Positions 24,903 to 32,212 of a stretch of 64,000 nucleotides of DNA are shown in pieces; within the stretch, counting starts at the first letter, position 1; the number at the start of each line of letters is the position of its first letter. The notes under the pieces were generated by a model. It saw nothing but the letters and a program-made list of their open reading frames with translations, did not search any database and was not told where the DNA came from. Source of the stretch: Phragmitibacter sp965284365 (lineage in GTDB: Bacteria; Verrucomicrobiota; Verrucomicrobiia; Verrucomicrobiales; Verrucomicrobiaceae); the NCBI GenBank assembly GCA_965284365.1, contig OZ260079.1, positions 4,092,001-4,156,000 of the forward strand, read 5' to 3'. A program made the position numbers and the translations under genes.

Positions 24903-26063
24903 ATGATCAGGATGGCCCTCAAGATGCTTTTTGGAGATACGGCAAAGTATCTCATGCTGGTAATGGGCTTGTTCTTCGCCACGTTTCTGATCGCCCAACA
25001 GGCTTCGGTATTCTGCGGGCTCATGATGTGGACAACGGCAACGCTGAAAAATGTGCCTGCCCCTCTCTGGGTAGTGGAGCCGCGCGTCGAACAAGTAAAT
25101 GAAACCAACCCGCTACGAGATACCGATGTGGCGCGCGTAAGGTCCGTGGACAGTGTGGCCTGGGCCATGCCGCTTTATTCGGGAATCCAGCGAGCTCGAT
25201 TGGCCAATGGTGGTTTTAAACTGATTCAGCTTGTTGGCATCGATCCCACCACGCTGGCAGGCGCGCCGGCGAAAATGCTGGAGGGGCGTCTTGAGGATCT
25301 GCGCGTGCCTAACACGGTCGTGATTGACGACCTGGCCGTGAGGCGGCTGGCGCTGGTCAAGGGGCAGAAGGTCAAAGTGGGTGATGTCTTTGAGATCAAC
25401 GACATCGAAGCGCGCGTCGTGGGCATTTGCGATGCGATGAATAGCTTTACGGGTGGCCCGTATGTATGGACCACTTATGAACGTGCGTTGCAATACACGC
25501 CCTCCTCACGCAAGATGCTGTCAGCAGTGATCGCGGCGCCGAAGGCAGGAGTGAGTACGGAGCAAGCGGCGAATGATATTGAGCAGCGGACCGGGTTGCG
25601 TGCTTACATCAACAAGCCGGATGGCAAGTCGGACCGCGACTTCAACATGGCGACGATGTGGTGGTATGTGAAGAATACGGGCATTCCCATATCATTCGGC
25701 ACGACGGTGATCGTGGGATTCATTGTGGGGATCGCGATTTCGTGTCAGACGTTTTATGCGTTCGTGCTGGAGAACATCCGTCATCTGGGTGCGCTGAAGG
25801 CGATGGGGGCGTCCAACCGCATCCTGTGTGTGATGCTGATCGTTCAGGCGCTGACGGTGGGGATTATTGGCTTCGGTATGGGATTGCTTGGCACCAGCTT
25901 GTTTGCAATGGCGGCGCTGAAAAACGAACAGCCTCCTTTTTACATGCCGTGGGAGATCTTGGTGGTCGCTTTTTTTGTCATCATGGGCATTTGCATGGTG
26001 GCGTCTCTCCTGGGCATCTGGCGCGTAAGCCGGTTCGAGCCTGCGATGGTATTCCGAGGTTAA
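24903..26063 (+). CDS. ABC transporter permease (DevC/MacB-FtsX type)
   Basis: 386 residues with an N-terminal span (about 13-35), a large extracytoplasmic domain of about 220 residues, and three C-terminal spans, the FtsX/MacB layout. The cytoplasmic loop ENIRHLGALKAMGASNRIL is the usual coupling-helix motif. The closest functional parallel is DevC of cyanobacterial DevBCA exporters, because an ATPase and an HlyD-type adaptor gene follow directly. It exports an unknown lipid, peptide or drug across the envelope together with an outer-membrane TolC-like protein that is not encoded here. Confidence 0.88.
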   Translation: MIRMALKMLFGDTAKYLMLVMGLFFATFLIAQQASVFCGLMMWTTATLKNVPAPLWVVEPRVEQVNETNPLRDTDVARVRSVDSVAWAMPLYSGIQRARLANGGFKLIQLVGIDPTTLAGAPAKMLEGRLEDLRVPNTVVIDDLAVRRLALVKGQKVKVGDVFEINDIEARVVGICDAMNSFTGGPYVWTTYERALQYTPSSRKMLSAVIAAPKAGVSTEQAANDIEQRTGLRAYINKPDGKSDRDFNMATMWWYVKNTGIPISFGTTVIVGFIVGIAISCQTFYAFVLENIRHLGALKAMGASNRILCVMLIVQALTVGIIGFGMGLLGTSLFAMAALKNEQPPFYMPWEILVVAFFVIMGICMVASLLGIWRVSRFEPAMVFRG

Positions 26064-26069
26064 GTGCCC

Positions 26070-26810
26070 ATGACGACTGAATCTGTAGCGCAGAAAGTGG
26101 CGGTGAACGCCAAGGGTATCGTCAAGAGTTTTGGCGATGGGAGTTCGCGCATCGAAGTCCTGAAGGGCATCGATTTTCAAGCGCGGGATGGAGAGATCAT
26201 GATGCTGGTGGGACCCTCAGGTTGCGGGAAGACAACGCTGCTGAGTGTGCTGGCGGGGACGTTGCGCGCGGATGCGGGGAGTGTGGAACTCTTTGAGTCG
26301 CGCATTGATAAGATGCCTGCGGCGGCGGTGACGAAATTCCGGTCTCTGAATATCGGATTCATCTTCCAGTCCTTCAATCTTATCCCGACACTGAACTGTG
26401 CGGAGAATGTGAGTGTGCCGCTCTTGATTCAGGGCGTGTCATCCAGAAAAGCGGAGGCCAAGGCGCGTGAGGTGCTGACGTCCGTAGGGCTCGGAGAGCG
26501 ATGGAAGCATCGGCCAACACAGTTGTCTGGCGGCCAGCAACAGCGTGTGGCGATTGCCCGGGCGCTGGTGCATGAGCCGAGACTTATCATTTGCGATGAA
26601 CCCACGGCGTCGTTGGATGCAAAGAATGGGCACCTCGTGATGGATCTTTTCAAGGATGTGGCACGCGCGCCGGGTAGAGCGGTCATCATCGTGACGCATG
26701 ACAACCGCATCTTCTCTTATGCGGACCGTATTGCCCAGATGGACGACGGCAAGATCGTGGAGGTTCACGATGTGGACAAAGATGCGCCGCCAGTTTTCCA
26801 GCATCATTAA
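26070..26810 (+). CDS. ABC transporter ATP-binding protein (DevA/MacB/LolD type)
   Basis: About 246 residues: Walker A GPSGCGKTT, Q-loop FIFQSFNLIPTL, signature LSGGQQQRVAIARAL, Walker B LIICDEPTASLD and H-loop VTHDNR. The Q-loop and FNLIP spacing is typical of the ATPases that serve MacB/LolCDE/DevC permeases. The ATG at 26070 lies six bases after the permease stop; a GTG at 26064 is an alternative start. Confidence 0.92.
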   Translation: MTTESVAQKVAVNAKGIVKSFGDGSSRIEVLKGIDFQARDGEIMMLVGPSGCGKTTLLSVLAGTLRADAGSVELFESRIDKMPAAAVTKFRSLNIGFIFQSFNLIPTLNCAENVSVPLLIQGVSSRKAEAKAREVLTSVGLGERWKHRPTQLSGGQQQRVAIARALVHEPRLIICDEPTASLDAKNGHLVMDLFKDVARAPGRAVIIVTHDNRIFSYADRIAQMDDGKIVEVHDVDKDAPPVFQHH

Positions 26811-26854
26811 TCATTGAGATTTGGATTCAGATTTACCAGCACTTTCTCTTTAAC

Positions 26855-27826
26855 ATGAACCTATTCTCCAAGCTCGTCCGCTATCTTACGTTTGCGGTAT
26901 CCCTATCCGGATTTGTGGCCATCGCGGTGGTGTTGCAGCAGCTACGTGCGCAGGACAAAAGCGCTATTCCGCCTCCACCGGTGGCGCCGCCTGAGAAGCC
27001 GTATGCGCAAACCGTGGCGGCAACCGGCATTCTGGAAGCGCTGAGTGAGAATGTATCCATCGGTGTGCCCATGCAGGGGCTGGTGACAGCAGTGGAGGTG
27101 AAGGTCGGGGATGCTGTGCAAAAGGGGCAAGCCCTGTTCACCATTGATGACCGGGAAATGCAGGCGCAGCTGCCTGTGCTGCGCGCGGCGGTGGAAGTGT
27201 CTAAAGCTCGGGTAGGCGTGCAGAATGCGACGCTGGCTCGTGTGCAGGACTTGCTGGATCGGATCAAACTTGTGACGGACAAACGCGCTGTGAGTGTGGA
27301 TGAGATCAAGACGCGCGAGAATGACGTGGCCGTGGCTAAAGCTGAATTGCAGGCGAGCCAGGGAGAGGTGCTTTCCGCCGAGGCGAATGTGAAGCAGACC
27401 GAGATGCTGATCGATCGGCTGACCATTCGGGCGCCGCGTGAGGGAACGATTTTGCAGGTCAACATTCGCGCAGGGGAGTTCGCTGCCATTGCGCCGAGGT
27501 CGCCAGCCATGGTGTTGGGCGATCTGGAAAGGCTGCAAGTGCGCGCGGATGTGGACGAGCAGAACGCTTCGCGGATTCGTCCTGGTCAGCGGGCGACGGC
27601 TTATATCAAAGGCGTGACGGAGCGTCCACTGGAGTTGCAGTTCGTGCGGGTGGAGCCTTATGTGATTCCGAAAGTGTCACTGACTGGCACGAGCACGGAG
27701 CGGGTGGATACGCGGGTGTTGCAAGTGATCTACAGCCTGCAACGGCCCAAAGATCCGCCCATCTATGTGGGACAGCAGGTGGATGTGTATATTGACTCCA
27801 GTGTGCCGTCGTCAGCGCCGCAGTAA
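26855..27826 (+). CDS. HlyD-family periplasmic adaptor (DevB-like)
   Basis: 323 residues: an N-terminal membrane anchor (YLTFAVSLSGFVAIAVVL), a split biotinyl-lipoyl domain (GLVTAVEVKVGDAVQKGQALFTID and REGTILQVNIRAGEFA), a coiled-coil hairpin between them (about 110-200) and a beta-barrel domain. It links the inner-membrane ABC complex to an outer-membrane channel. It is 44 bases behind the ATPase gene. A TolC homologue must be supplied from elsewhere. Confidence 0.9.
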   Translation: MNLFSKLVRYLTFAVSLSGFVAIAVVLQQLRAQDKSAIPPPPVAPPEKPYAQTVAATGILEALSENVSIGVPMQGLVTAVEVKVGDAVQKGQALFTIDDREMQAQLPVLRAAVEVSKARVGVQNATLARVQDLLDRIKLVTDKRAVSVDEIKTRENDVAVAKAELQASQGEVLSAEANVKQTEMLIDRLTIRAPREGTILQVNIRAGEFAAIAPRSPAMVLGDLERLQVRADVDEQNASRIRPGQRATAYIKGVTERPLELQFVRVEPYVIPKVSLTGTSTERVDTRVLQVIYSLQRPKDPPIYVGQQVDVYIDSSVPSSAPQ

Positions 27827-27890
27827 CAAGCAAAGGCGCGTGAACTTGAGTGCGCGGTGAATAGATGAGATAGATACAACGCCGTTGATT

Positions 27891-28262
27891 ATGATCTTCG
27901 AAGCCCGACACGAAAATTTGATATCCCGGCCACGGTTCCTGCGCCGGCTGCTGACCTCGTGGATGATCGGAGGGGCGTTGGCCGGTGGAGCCTTGAGCAT
28001 GGGTGTGATGGGTTACCATTGGATCGGCGGGTTGCCGTGGGTAGATGCGTTTCTGAATGCTTCCATGATCTTCTCGGGCATGGGGCCGGTAGACCCGCTG
28101 CCGACCGATGCGGCAAAGATTTTTGCGTCCTGTTTTGCATTGTTCAGCGGTGTCGTTTTTATCTCTTCGGTGGGCGTCGCCTTGTCGCCGGTAGTGCATC
28201 GTGCCATCCACAAGTTTCATCTGGACGGGCGGGGGAGTGGTCGAGCAAAACGAGAAGAGTGA
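27891..28262 (+). CDS. Small membrane protein, unknown
   Basis: 123 residues. A short cytosolic N-terminus is followed by spans at about 24-44 and 84-106. Between them lies GGLPWVDAFLNASMIFSGMGPVDPL, whose GMGPVDPL strand is reminiscent of a pore-loop-like re-entrant segment, but I do not recognise a channel family with confidence. It lies 64 bases behind the adaptor gene and could be the last gene of that operon. Confidence 0.65.
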   Translation: MIFEARHENLISRPRFLRRLLTSWMIGGALAGGALSMGVMGYHWIGGLPWVDAFLNASMIFSGMGPVDPLPTDAAKIFASCFALFSGVVFISSVGVALSPVVHRAIHKFHLDGRGSGRAKREE

Positions 28263-28297
28263 GCGCATGCGATGGGTGTGGGGCGATTCAGGAATGC

Positions 28298-28777
28298 ATG
28301 GCCACCATGACTGCGAAATCCTCAAGTGCGATGGCGCGCCGTATGGCAGCGCGCGGAGAGTTGCCGCTTGTGAAGCGGGCGAAAGCGAACTGGGAAGACT
28401 TCAAAAAAGGCAAACCGGGGCATCGTTTTCAGGATCGATACGAGCGGCGGCGCAGGGCGACCAAGGGTCGCTTCAACTGGAGCAGAGTCGTGAACATTGT
28501 CCTGGGACTGGCGCTGTTAGCGGTGGGTCTCATTATGATGCCTGCTCCCGGACCGGGAGCGATTATCGTGTTACCTGGTCTGGCATTGCTCGGGAGCGAA
28601 TTTCTCTTTCTGGCGAAGGCGTTGGACTGGGCCGAGCCACGAGTGCGGGCTGTGATCTCTGCCTGCCTGAAGATTTGGAAGCGAATGCCAGTCTGGGCAC
28701 GGGTTTTGTTGGTGATCTTGGGCGCCGCAGCTGGCGGGGCTGGCGCTTATTTTGCGTGGCAGTGGATGACTTCCTGA
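28298..28777 (+). CDS. PGPGW-family transmembrane protein
   Basis: About 159 residues. A basic, Ala/Arg-rich N-terminus (about 60 residues) precedes a membrane domain with the motif MPAPGPGAIIVLPGLALLGSEF, which matches the PGPGW putative transmembrane family, and a further span near the C-terminus. The frame is open far upstream but overlaps the preceding gene; the ATG at 28298 has an AGGA four bases before it, and 28307 is an alternative. The function of the family is unknown. Confidence 0.72.
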   Translation: MATMTAKSSSAMARRMAARGELPLVKRAKANWEDFKKGKPGHRFQDRYERRRRATKGRFNWSRVVNIVLGLALLAVGLIMMPAPGPGAIIVLPGLALLGSEFLFLAKALDWAEPRVRAVISACLKIWKRMPVWARVLLVILGAAAGGAGAYFAWQWMTS

Positions 28778-28873
28778 GGGCGCAACAGGACGTCCAAAGA
28801 GCCCCTGGGATGCGAACTCGTTAATATAAGTCACGGCCAATCGCCCGACACTTAAACCCGAAGTTCGAACCCC

Positions 28874-29257
28874 ATGAAAAAACTCTTTGTCGTCTCCCTC
28901 TGCGTCTTTACTGCTTCTTCATTGCTCGCAGAAACGCCCCCTGTGCCTTCTGCCGTCACTGAGACGAAAAAGGTAGAACCCGCGAAGCCGAATGCGGATG
29001 CTTCCAAGCAGCAGCAAAAACCTGCAGTAACCACCGAAAAGGAAATCACAACTTCCGGTGAAAACTCGAATTCCGGCCGGGCCAACCAGCCGAGTCTGCC
29101 AAATCCAGTGGATGGCCGAGCCATGCCGGGCTCGCCCGCGCAGGAACCTGCCAATCTTGTGCCTGATGGAAACAAGGGCGCCTCCAAGCACCAGGGTAGC
29201 GTGAATCCTGTGCAGCCTGCCCCGGTGCCGGCAAAGGAACAGCCAAAGCAGAAGTGA
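28874..29257 (+). CDS. Secreted low-complexity protein, unknown
   Basis: 127 residues: a clear signal peptide (MKKLFVVSLCVFTASSLLA) followed by about 105 residues rich in Pro, Lys, Ala, Gln, Thr and Ser, with no predicted fold. It is likely an unstructured periplasmic or surface protein. No family recognised. Confidence 0.6.
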   Translation: MKKLFVVSLCVFTASSLLAETPPVPSAVTETKKVEPAKPNADASKQQQKPAVTTEKEITTSGENSNSGRANQPSLPNPVDGRAMPGSPAQEPANLVPDGNKGASKHQGSVNPVQPAPVPAKEQPKQK

Positions 29258-29300
29258 CTTTGGCGAGTGACAGCTTTGAACTCTGCGCGTTTGATAAGCG

Positions 29301-29825
29301 ATGAGTGTCGTTCTCCGCGCTATTCAAGGTGATATCACACGACTTGACGTCGACGCCATCGTCAATGCCGCCAACTCATCCCTGATGGGCGGCGGCGGGG
29401 TGGATGGAGCTATTCACCGGGCTGCTGGACCCGAACTGGTTCAAGAGTGTATGACCCTCCATGGCTGCAAGACGGGTCAGGCCAAGATCACACGCGGATA
29501 TCGGCTGAAGGCGCGTCATGTCATTCACACGGTCGGCCCCGTGTGGAACGGAGGTATGCACAGTGAGCGCGATCTGCTGGCCGCTTGTTATAAAAACTCC
29601 CTTAGGTTAGCGGCAGAGCACGGTGTCACTAGCATGGCTTTTCCCTGCATCTCTACGGGTATTTACCGATTTCCTCCAGACGAGGCCGCACGGATTGCGG
29701 TTGCTACGGTGAAGCAATCTACAGCTGAGGAAGACAGTGTCAGAGAGGTGATTTTTTGCTGCTTCAGCGCGGTCGATCTGGAAAGATACACGGCGCTTCT
29801 GGCCACCGACGTAGCTTCAGAATAA
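29301..29825 (+). CDS. Macrodomain protein (O-acetyl-ADP-ribose deacetylase type, YmdB-like)
   Basis: 174 residues covering a single macrodomain. It should hydrolyse O-acetyl-ADP-ribose or remove ADP-ribose from targets. The ligand-site motifs are intact: GDITRLDVDAIVNAANSSL with the catalytic Asn/Asp region, GGGGVDGAIHRAAG and CISTGIYRFP. The length equals that of YmdB-type enzymes. It is a single gene between secreted proteins with no obvious partner such as an ADP-ribosyltransferase, so housekeeping metabolite clearance is the simplest reading. Confidence 0.92.
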   Translation: MSVVLRAIQGDITRLDVDAIVNAANSSLMGGGGVDGAIHRAAGPELVQECMTLHGCKTGQAKITRGYRLKARHVIHTVGPVWNGGMHSERDLLAACYKNSLRLAAEHGVTSMAFPCISTGIYRFPPDEAARIAVATVKQSTAEEDSVREVIFCCFSAVDLERYTALLATDVASE

Positions 29826-30017
29826 GAGAGTTCGCCAGTTCAAGGGCTGCCCGAAAATCGGGGATACGTCGGCCAATGAGGGGGAAAGATGCCAAAATGG
29901 AAGCATTTCTGGCGCTTGGCCGCTCTGATTCCTTAAAGAAAAGCTTGCCAAAGACAGTTTTTCTGGAAATTATCTAACTGATATTAATAGTCAGAACCTC
30001 CAAAACATTCTGTGGTT

Positions 30018-30782
30018 ATGAAAAGCCTTCTCATTCTTGCTTCCGCGTTGACGCTGTCAGCTGCCACAGGATGGTCACAGGGTTATGAGGCCCAATACCC
30101 GTATGATCCCTACGGAAGTTCGGCACAGCCTACCACGTCCAGCGACTATGCAGCCCCTGCTGCATCCAATGGCGGCTACTCCACCTACAGCAACGGTCCA
30201 AGCGGCGGTGACTATGGTGGGGGTGGCGGCGGAGCTGTCAGCATGTATGGCGGAAAACCGATTCTGAGTTATGGGTCGATCGAAGGCCACTATGCATTTA
30301 GCGATCTTAAGGACAGCGAATTGGAAGGTGGCCACGGTTTTGGCGCGAATCTGAAGGTGCTCCTCATGCGGCCGCTCTATTTGCATTTCGGCCTGGACCG
30401 GATCATGAGCGAAGATGCCCGTGCTCGTGACTTTGATTTGACCAGTCTGTCTGCAGCGGCGGGCGGCTATATTCCTCTTTCGCAAACACGCTTTCATCTC
30501 TTCGGCGAAGTGGGCGTGCGCTATGACACCATCGATACAGATCTGGATACCATCGAGACGGACGAGTTCTCAGTGTTGGCCCGTGCCGGATTGCGCTGGG
30601 CTATCACCGACAGACTCGAACTGGCCGGCGCCATTGTCTTCAATTCCTCGGATAATCTTGGCAATCTAATCGTGGAAGTGAATTCCTACTTCGCCTTGCT
30701 CTCCTGGCTGGATCTCGGCCTCGGTGTGAACTTTGCGGAGGAGCTGAACTCCTACCAGGCCGGCGCGAGAATTCGCTGGTAG
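30018..30782 (+). CDS. Outer-membrane beta-barrel protein, unknown
   Basis: 254 residues. Signal peptide MKSLLILASALTLSAATGWSQ, then about 55 residues rich in Tyr, Ser, Gly and Pro including a Gly run (GGDYGGGGGGA), then alternating amphipathic strands ending in the aromatic terminal strand GARIRW, as for OmpA/OmpW-like barrels. The 190-base stretch upstream has a possible TTGCCA (29945) and AATTAT (29968) promoter pair. The exact porin family was not recognised. Confidence 0.72.
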   Translation: MKSLLILASALTLSAATGWSQGYEAQYPYDPYGSSAQPTTSSDYAAPAASNGGYSTYSNGPSGGDYGGGGGGAVSMYGGKPILSYGSIEGHYAFSDLKDSELEGGHGFGANLKVLLMRPLYLHFGLDRIMSEDARARDFDLTSLSAAAGGYIPLSQTRFHLFGEVGVRYDTIDTDLDTIETDEFSVLARAGLRWAITDRLELAGAIVFNSSDNLGNLIVEVNSYFALLSWLDLGLGVNFAEELNSYQAGARIRW

Positions 30783-30903
30783 TCGCCTGGGATTGTTGGC
30801 AACTCCCAATAGGGCTGGCACACTCAATTTAAGGGGTGATAGGCAGAAGTGATACCACCAAGCCGGATGGCAGGCGCGTTATCCCAAGCAACACAACTTA
30901 TTT

Positions 30904-31059
30904 ATGATCAAAGGACTCAGCGCCGGATTCATCGCCCTTGCCATCTACCTCATCCTCGTAGGACTGCGGGGCGTCTTTGATATTGGTCTGGGGCAGCTTC
31001 GCATTGTCGAGCCCATCATGGCCTTGGTGGCAGGGATTCTGATTTTGATCCGGAAGTGA
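30904..31059 (+). CDS. Small two-span membrane protein (51 residues)
   Basis: The ATG at 30904 opens a 51-residue frame ending TGA at 31059. The product is almost all hydrophobic, with two spans (about 6-21 and 34-49) joined by a short charged turn, and ends IRK. Its composition and the clean hydrophobic periodicity argue for a real gene rather than chance. Short membrane proteins of this kind are common but functionally open. Confidence 0.55.
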   Translation: MIKGLSAGFIALAIYLILVGLRGVFDIGLGQLRIVEPIMALVAGILILIRK

Positions 31060-31116
31060 GGGGGGTGAAGCAACGATCCCGTCGTGGGCCAACCATTAAC
31101 GATTGGTGGTGATTGC

Positions 31117-31509
31117 ATGGTTCCGAACAACTTCGTAGTGGCTAAACTCGTCTGGGTGACGTGTATGCCCATGGTCGCCATGACAGGATGCAGAACCTCG
31201 AAGGCAGACGATCCCGTAGCGTCAAGCCCTGCCGCCGCATATGGAGGCAAAGTTGCTGGGGTCCAAAGCTACTTTTTGTCACCATCGGAACTCCTGAGTT
31301 TGGAAAATTTGGCGAGGGCGGGAGACGCTGAGGCCGCGCTTCAGGTCTCCAATTTTTATGGGTTTATAAAATTGGATATGGATTCCCACATTCGTTGGCT
31401 GCAAATGGCCGTCAATGCAGGGATGTCCAATGAGAGATCAAACTTGCGGGTACTGAAGGGAATTCGAGCCAAGAGATCGAAGGAAGAAGCTCGAACCCCA
31501 AGAGCATGA
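31117..31509 (+). CDS. Lipoprotein with a Sel1-like repeat
   Basis: 130 residues from the ATG at 31117. The N-terminus has a hydrophobic stretch ending in a lipobox-like MTGC near residue 24, so lipidation is likely. The body contains one Sel1/TPR-like unit (LENLARAGDAEAALQVSNFYG ... HIRWLQMAVNAG) and a basic tail. It may be an envelope scaffold protein. A longer version from a GTG at 31084 is less likely because it would bury the signal. Confidence 0.6.
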   Translation: MVPNNFVVAKLVWVTCMPMVAMTGCRTSKADDPVASSPAAAYGGKVAGVQSYFLSPSELLSLENLARAGDAEAALQVSNFYGFIKLDMDSHIRWLQMAVNAGMSNERSNLRVLKGIRAKRSKEEARTPRA

Positions 31510-31546
31510 GTATCTCGGGGACCGGCGAGGCAATCCCGGTATTTTT

Positions 31547-32188
31547 TCACACCTCGATCAGTCCACGCCGCAGAGCCTCGGTGACGGCCTGAGTGCGATC
31601 CTGGGCGCCGAGCTTTTCCATGACATTGCTGACGTGGCGCTTCACGGTGTCTTCGCTAAGCGTAAGGGCAGCAGCGATCTCCTTGTTGCTGCGGCCTTTG
31701 GCAATGAGGGCAAGGACTTCACGTTCGCGAGGACTGGGTTCAGGGCGAGTGAGACGATCGGCGAGGCGCTGAGCAATATCCGGAGTGAGCCAGCGTTTGC
31801 CCTGCGCGACGGTGCGCACCGCCTGCAAGAGATCGTCGCGAGGCGCGGCTTTTTGCAGATAGCCAAGGGCACCGGCACGGATGGCACGGTAGACATCTTC
31901 ATCGCGGGCGAATGACGAAAAGATAAGGACCTTTGCGCCCGGATGAGCGACGCACAAGTGAGCGGTGGCGTCCAGACCGCTGCCACTTCCAAGCTGCAGA
32001 TCCATGATGACGACGTCGGGTTTGTGCTCCGCATAGAGCGCCAGAGCTTCGGCTTCGTCGCTGGCTTCAGCGGCAACCTCCATGTCATTTTCCAGACCAA
32101 GAGACGCCGCTAACCCGCTGCGAACCACAAAGTGGTCGTCCACCAAAAGGAGGCGGAGGGCAGGGGAGTCGCTGGCGGGGGCTGACAT
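31547..32188 (-). CDS. NarL/LuxR-type response regulator
   Basis: 213 residues: a receiver domain with acidic pair DD at 17-18, phosphoacceptor Asp63 in VVIMDLQLG, and the Lys of GYLQKAA, followed by a LuxR-type helix-turn-helix (SPREREVLALIAKGRSNKEIA and TVKRHVSNVMEKL). The gene is directly downstream of a HisKA_3 sensor kinase gene, 24 bases apart, so the two form a two-component system. The target genes are unknown. Confidence 0.93.
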   Translation of the reverse strand: MSAPASDSPALRLLLVDDHFVVRSGLAASLGLENDMEVAAEASDEAEALALYAEHKPDVVIMDLQLGSGSGLDATAHLCVAHPGAKVLIFSSFARDEDVYRAIRAGALGYLQKAAPRDDLLQAVRTVAQGKRWLTPDIAQRLADRLTRPEPSPREREVLALIAKGRSNKEIAAALTLSEDTVKRHVSNVMEKLGAQDRTQAVTEALRRGLIEV

Positions 32189-32212
32189 AGTGGCTCGAAT
32201 GGGTCAACTACT

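Noticed and set aside
29301..29825. Macrodomain gene considered as part of an anti-phage ADP-ribosylation system
   Set aside because: It has no ADP-ribosyltransferase or other defence partner nearby and resembles the housekeeping YmdB type.
29945..29973. TTGCCA-17-AATTAT promoter pair before the barrel protein at 30018
   Set aside because: Only a modest match in AT-rich DNA; mentioned with that gene but not listed as a feature.
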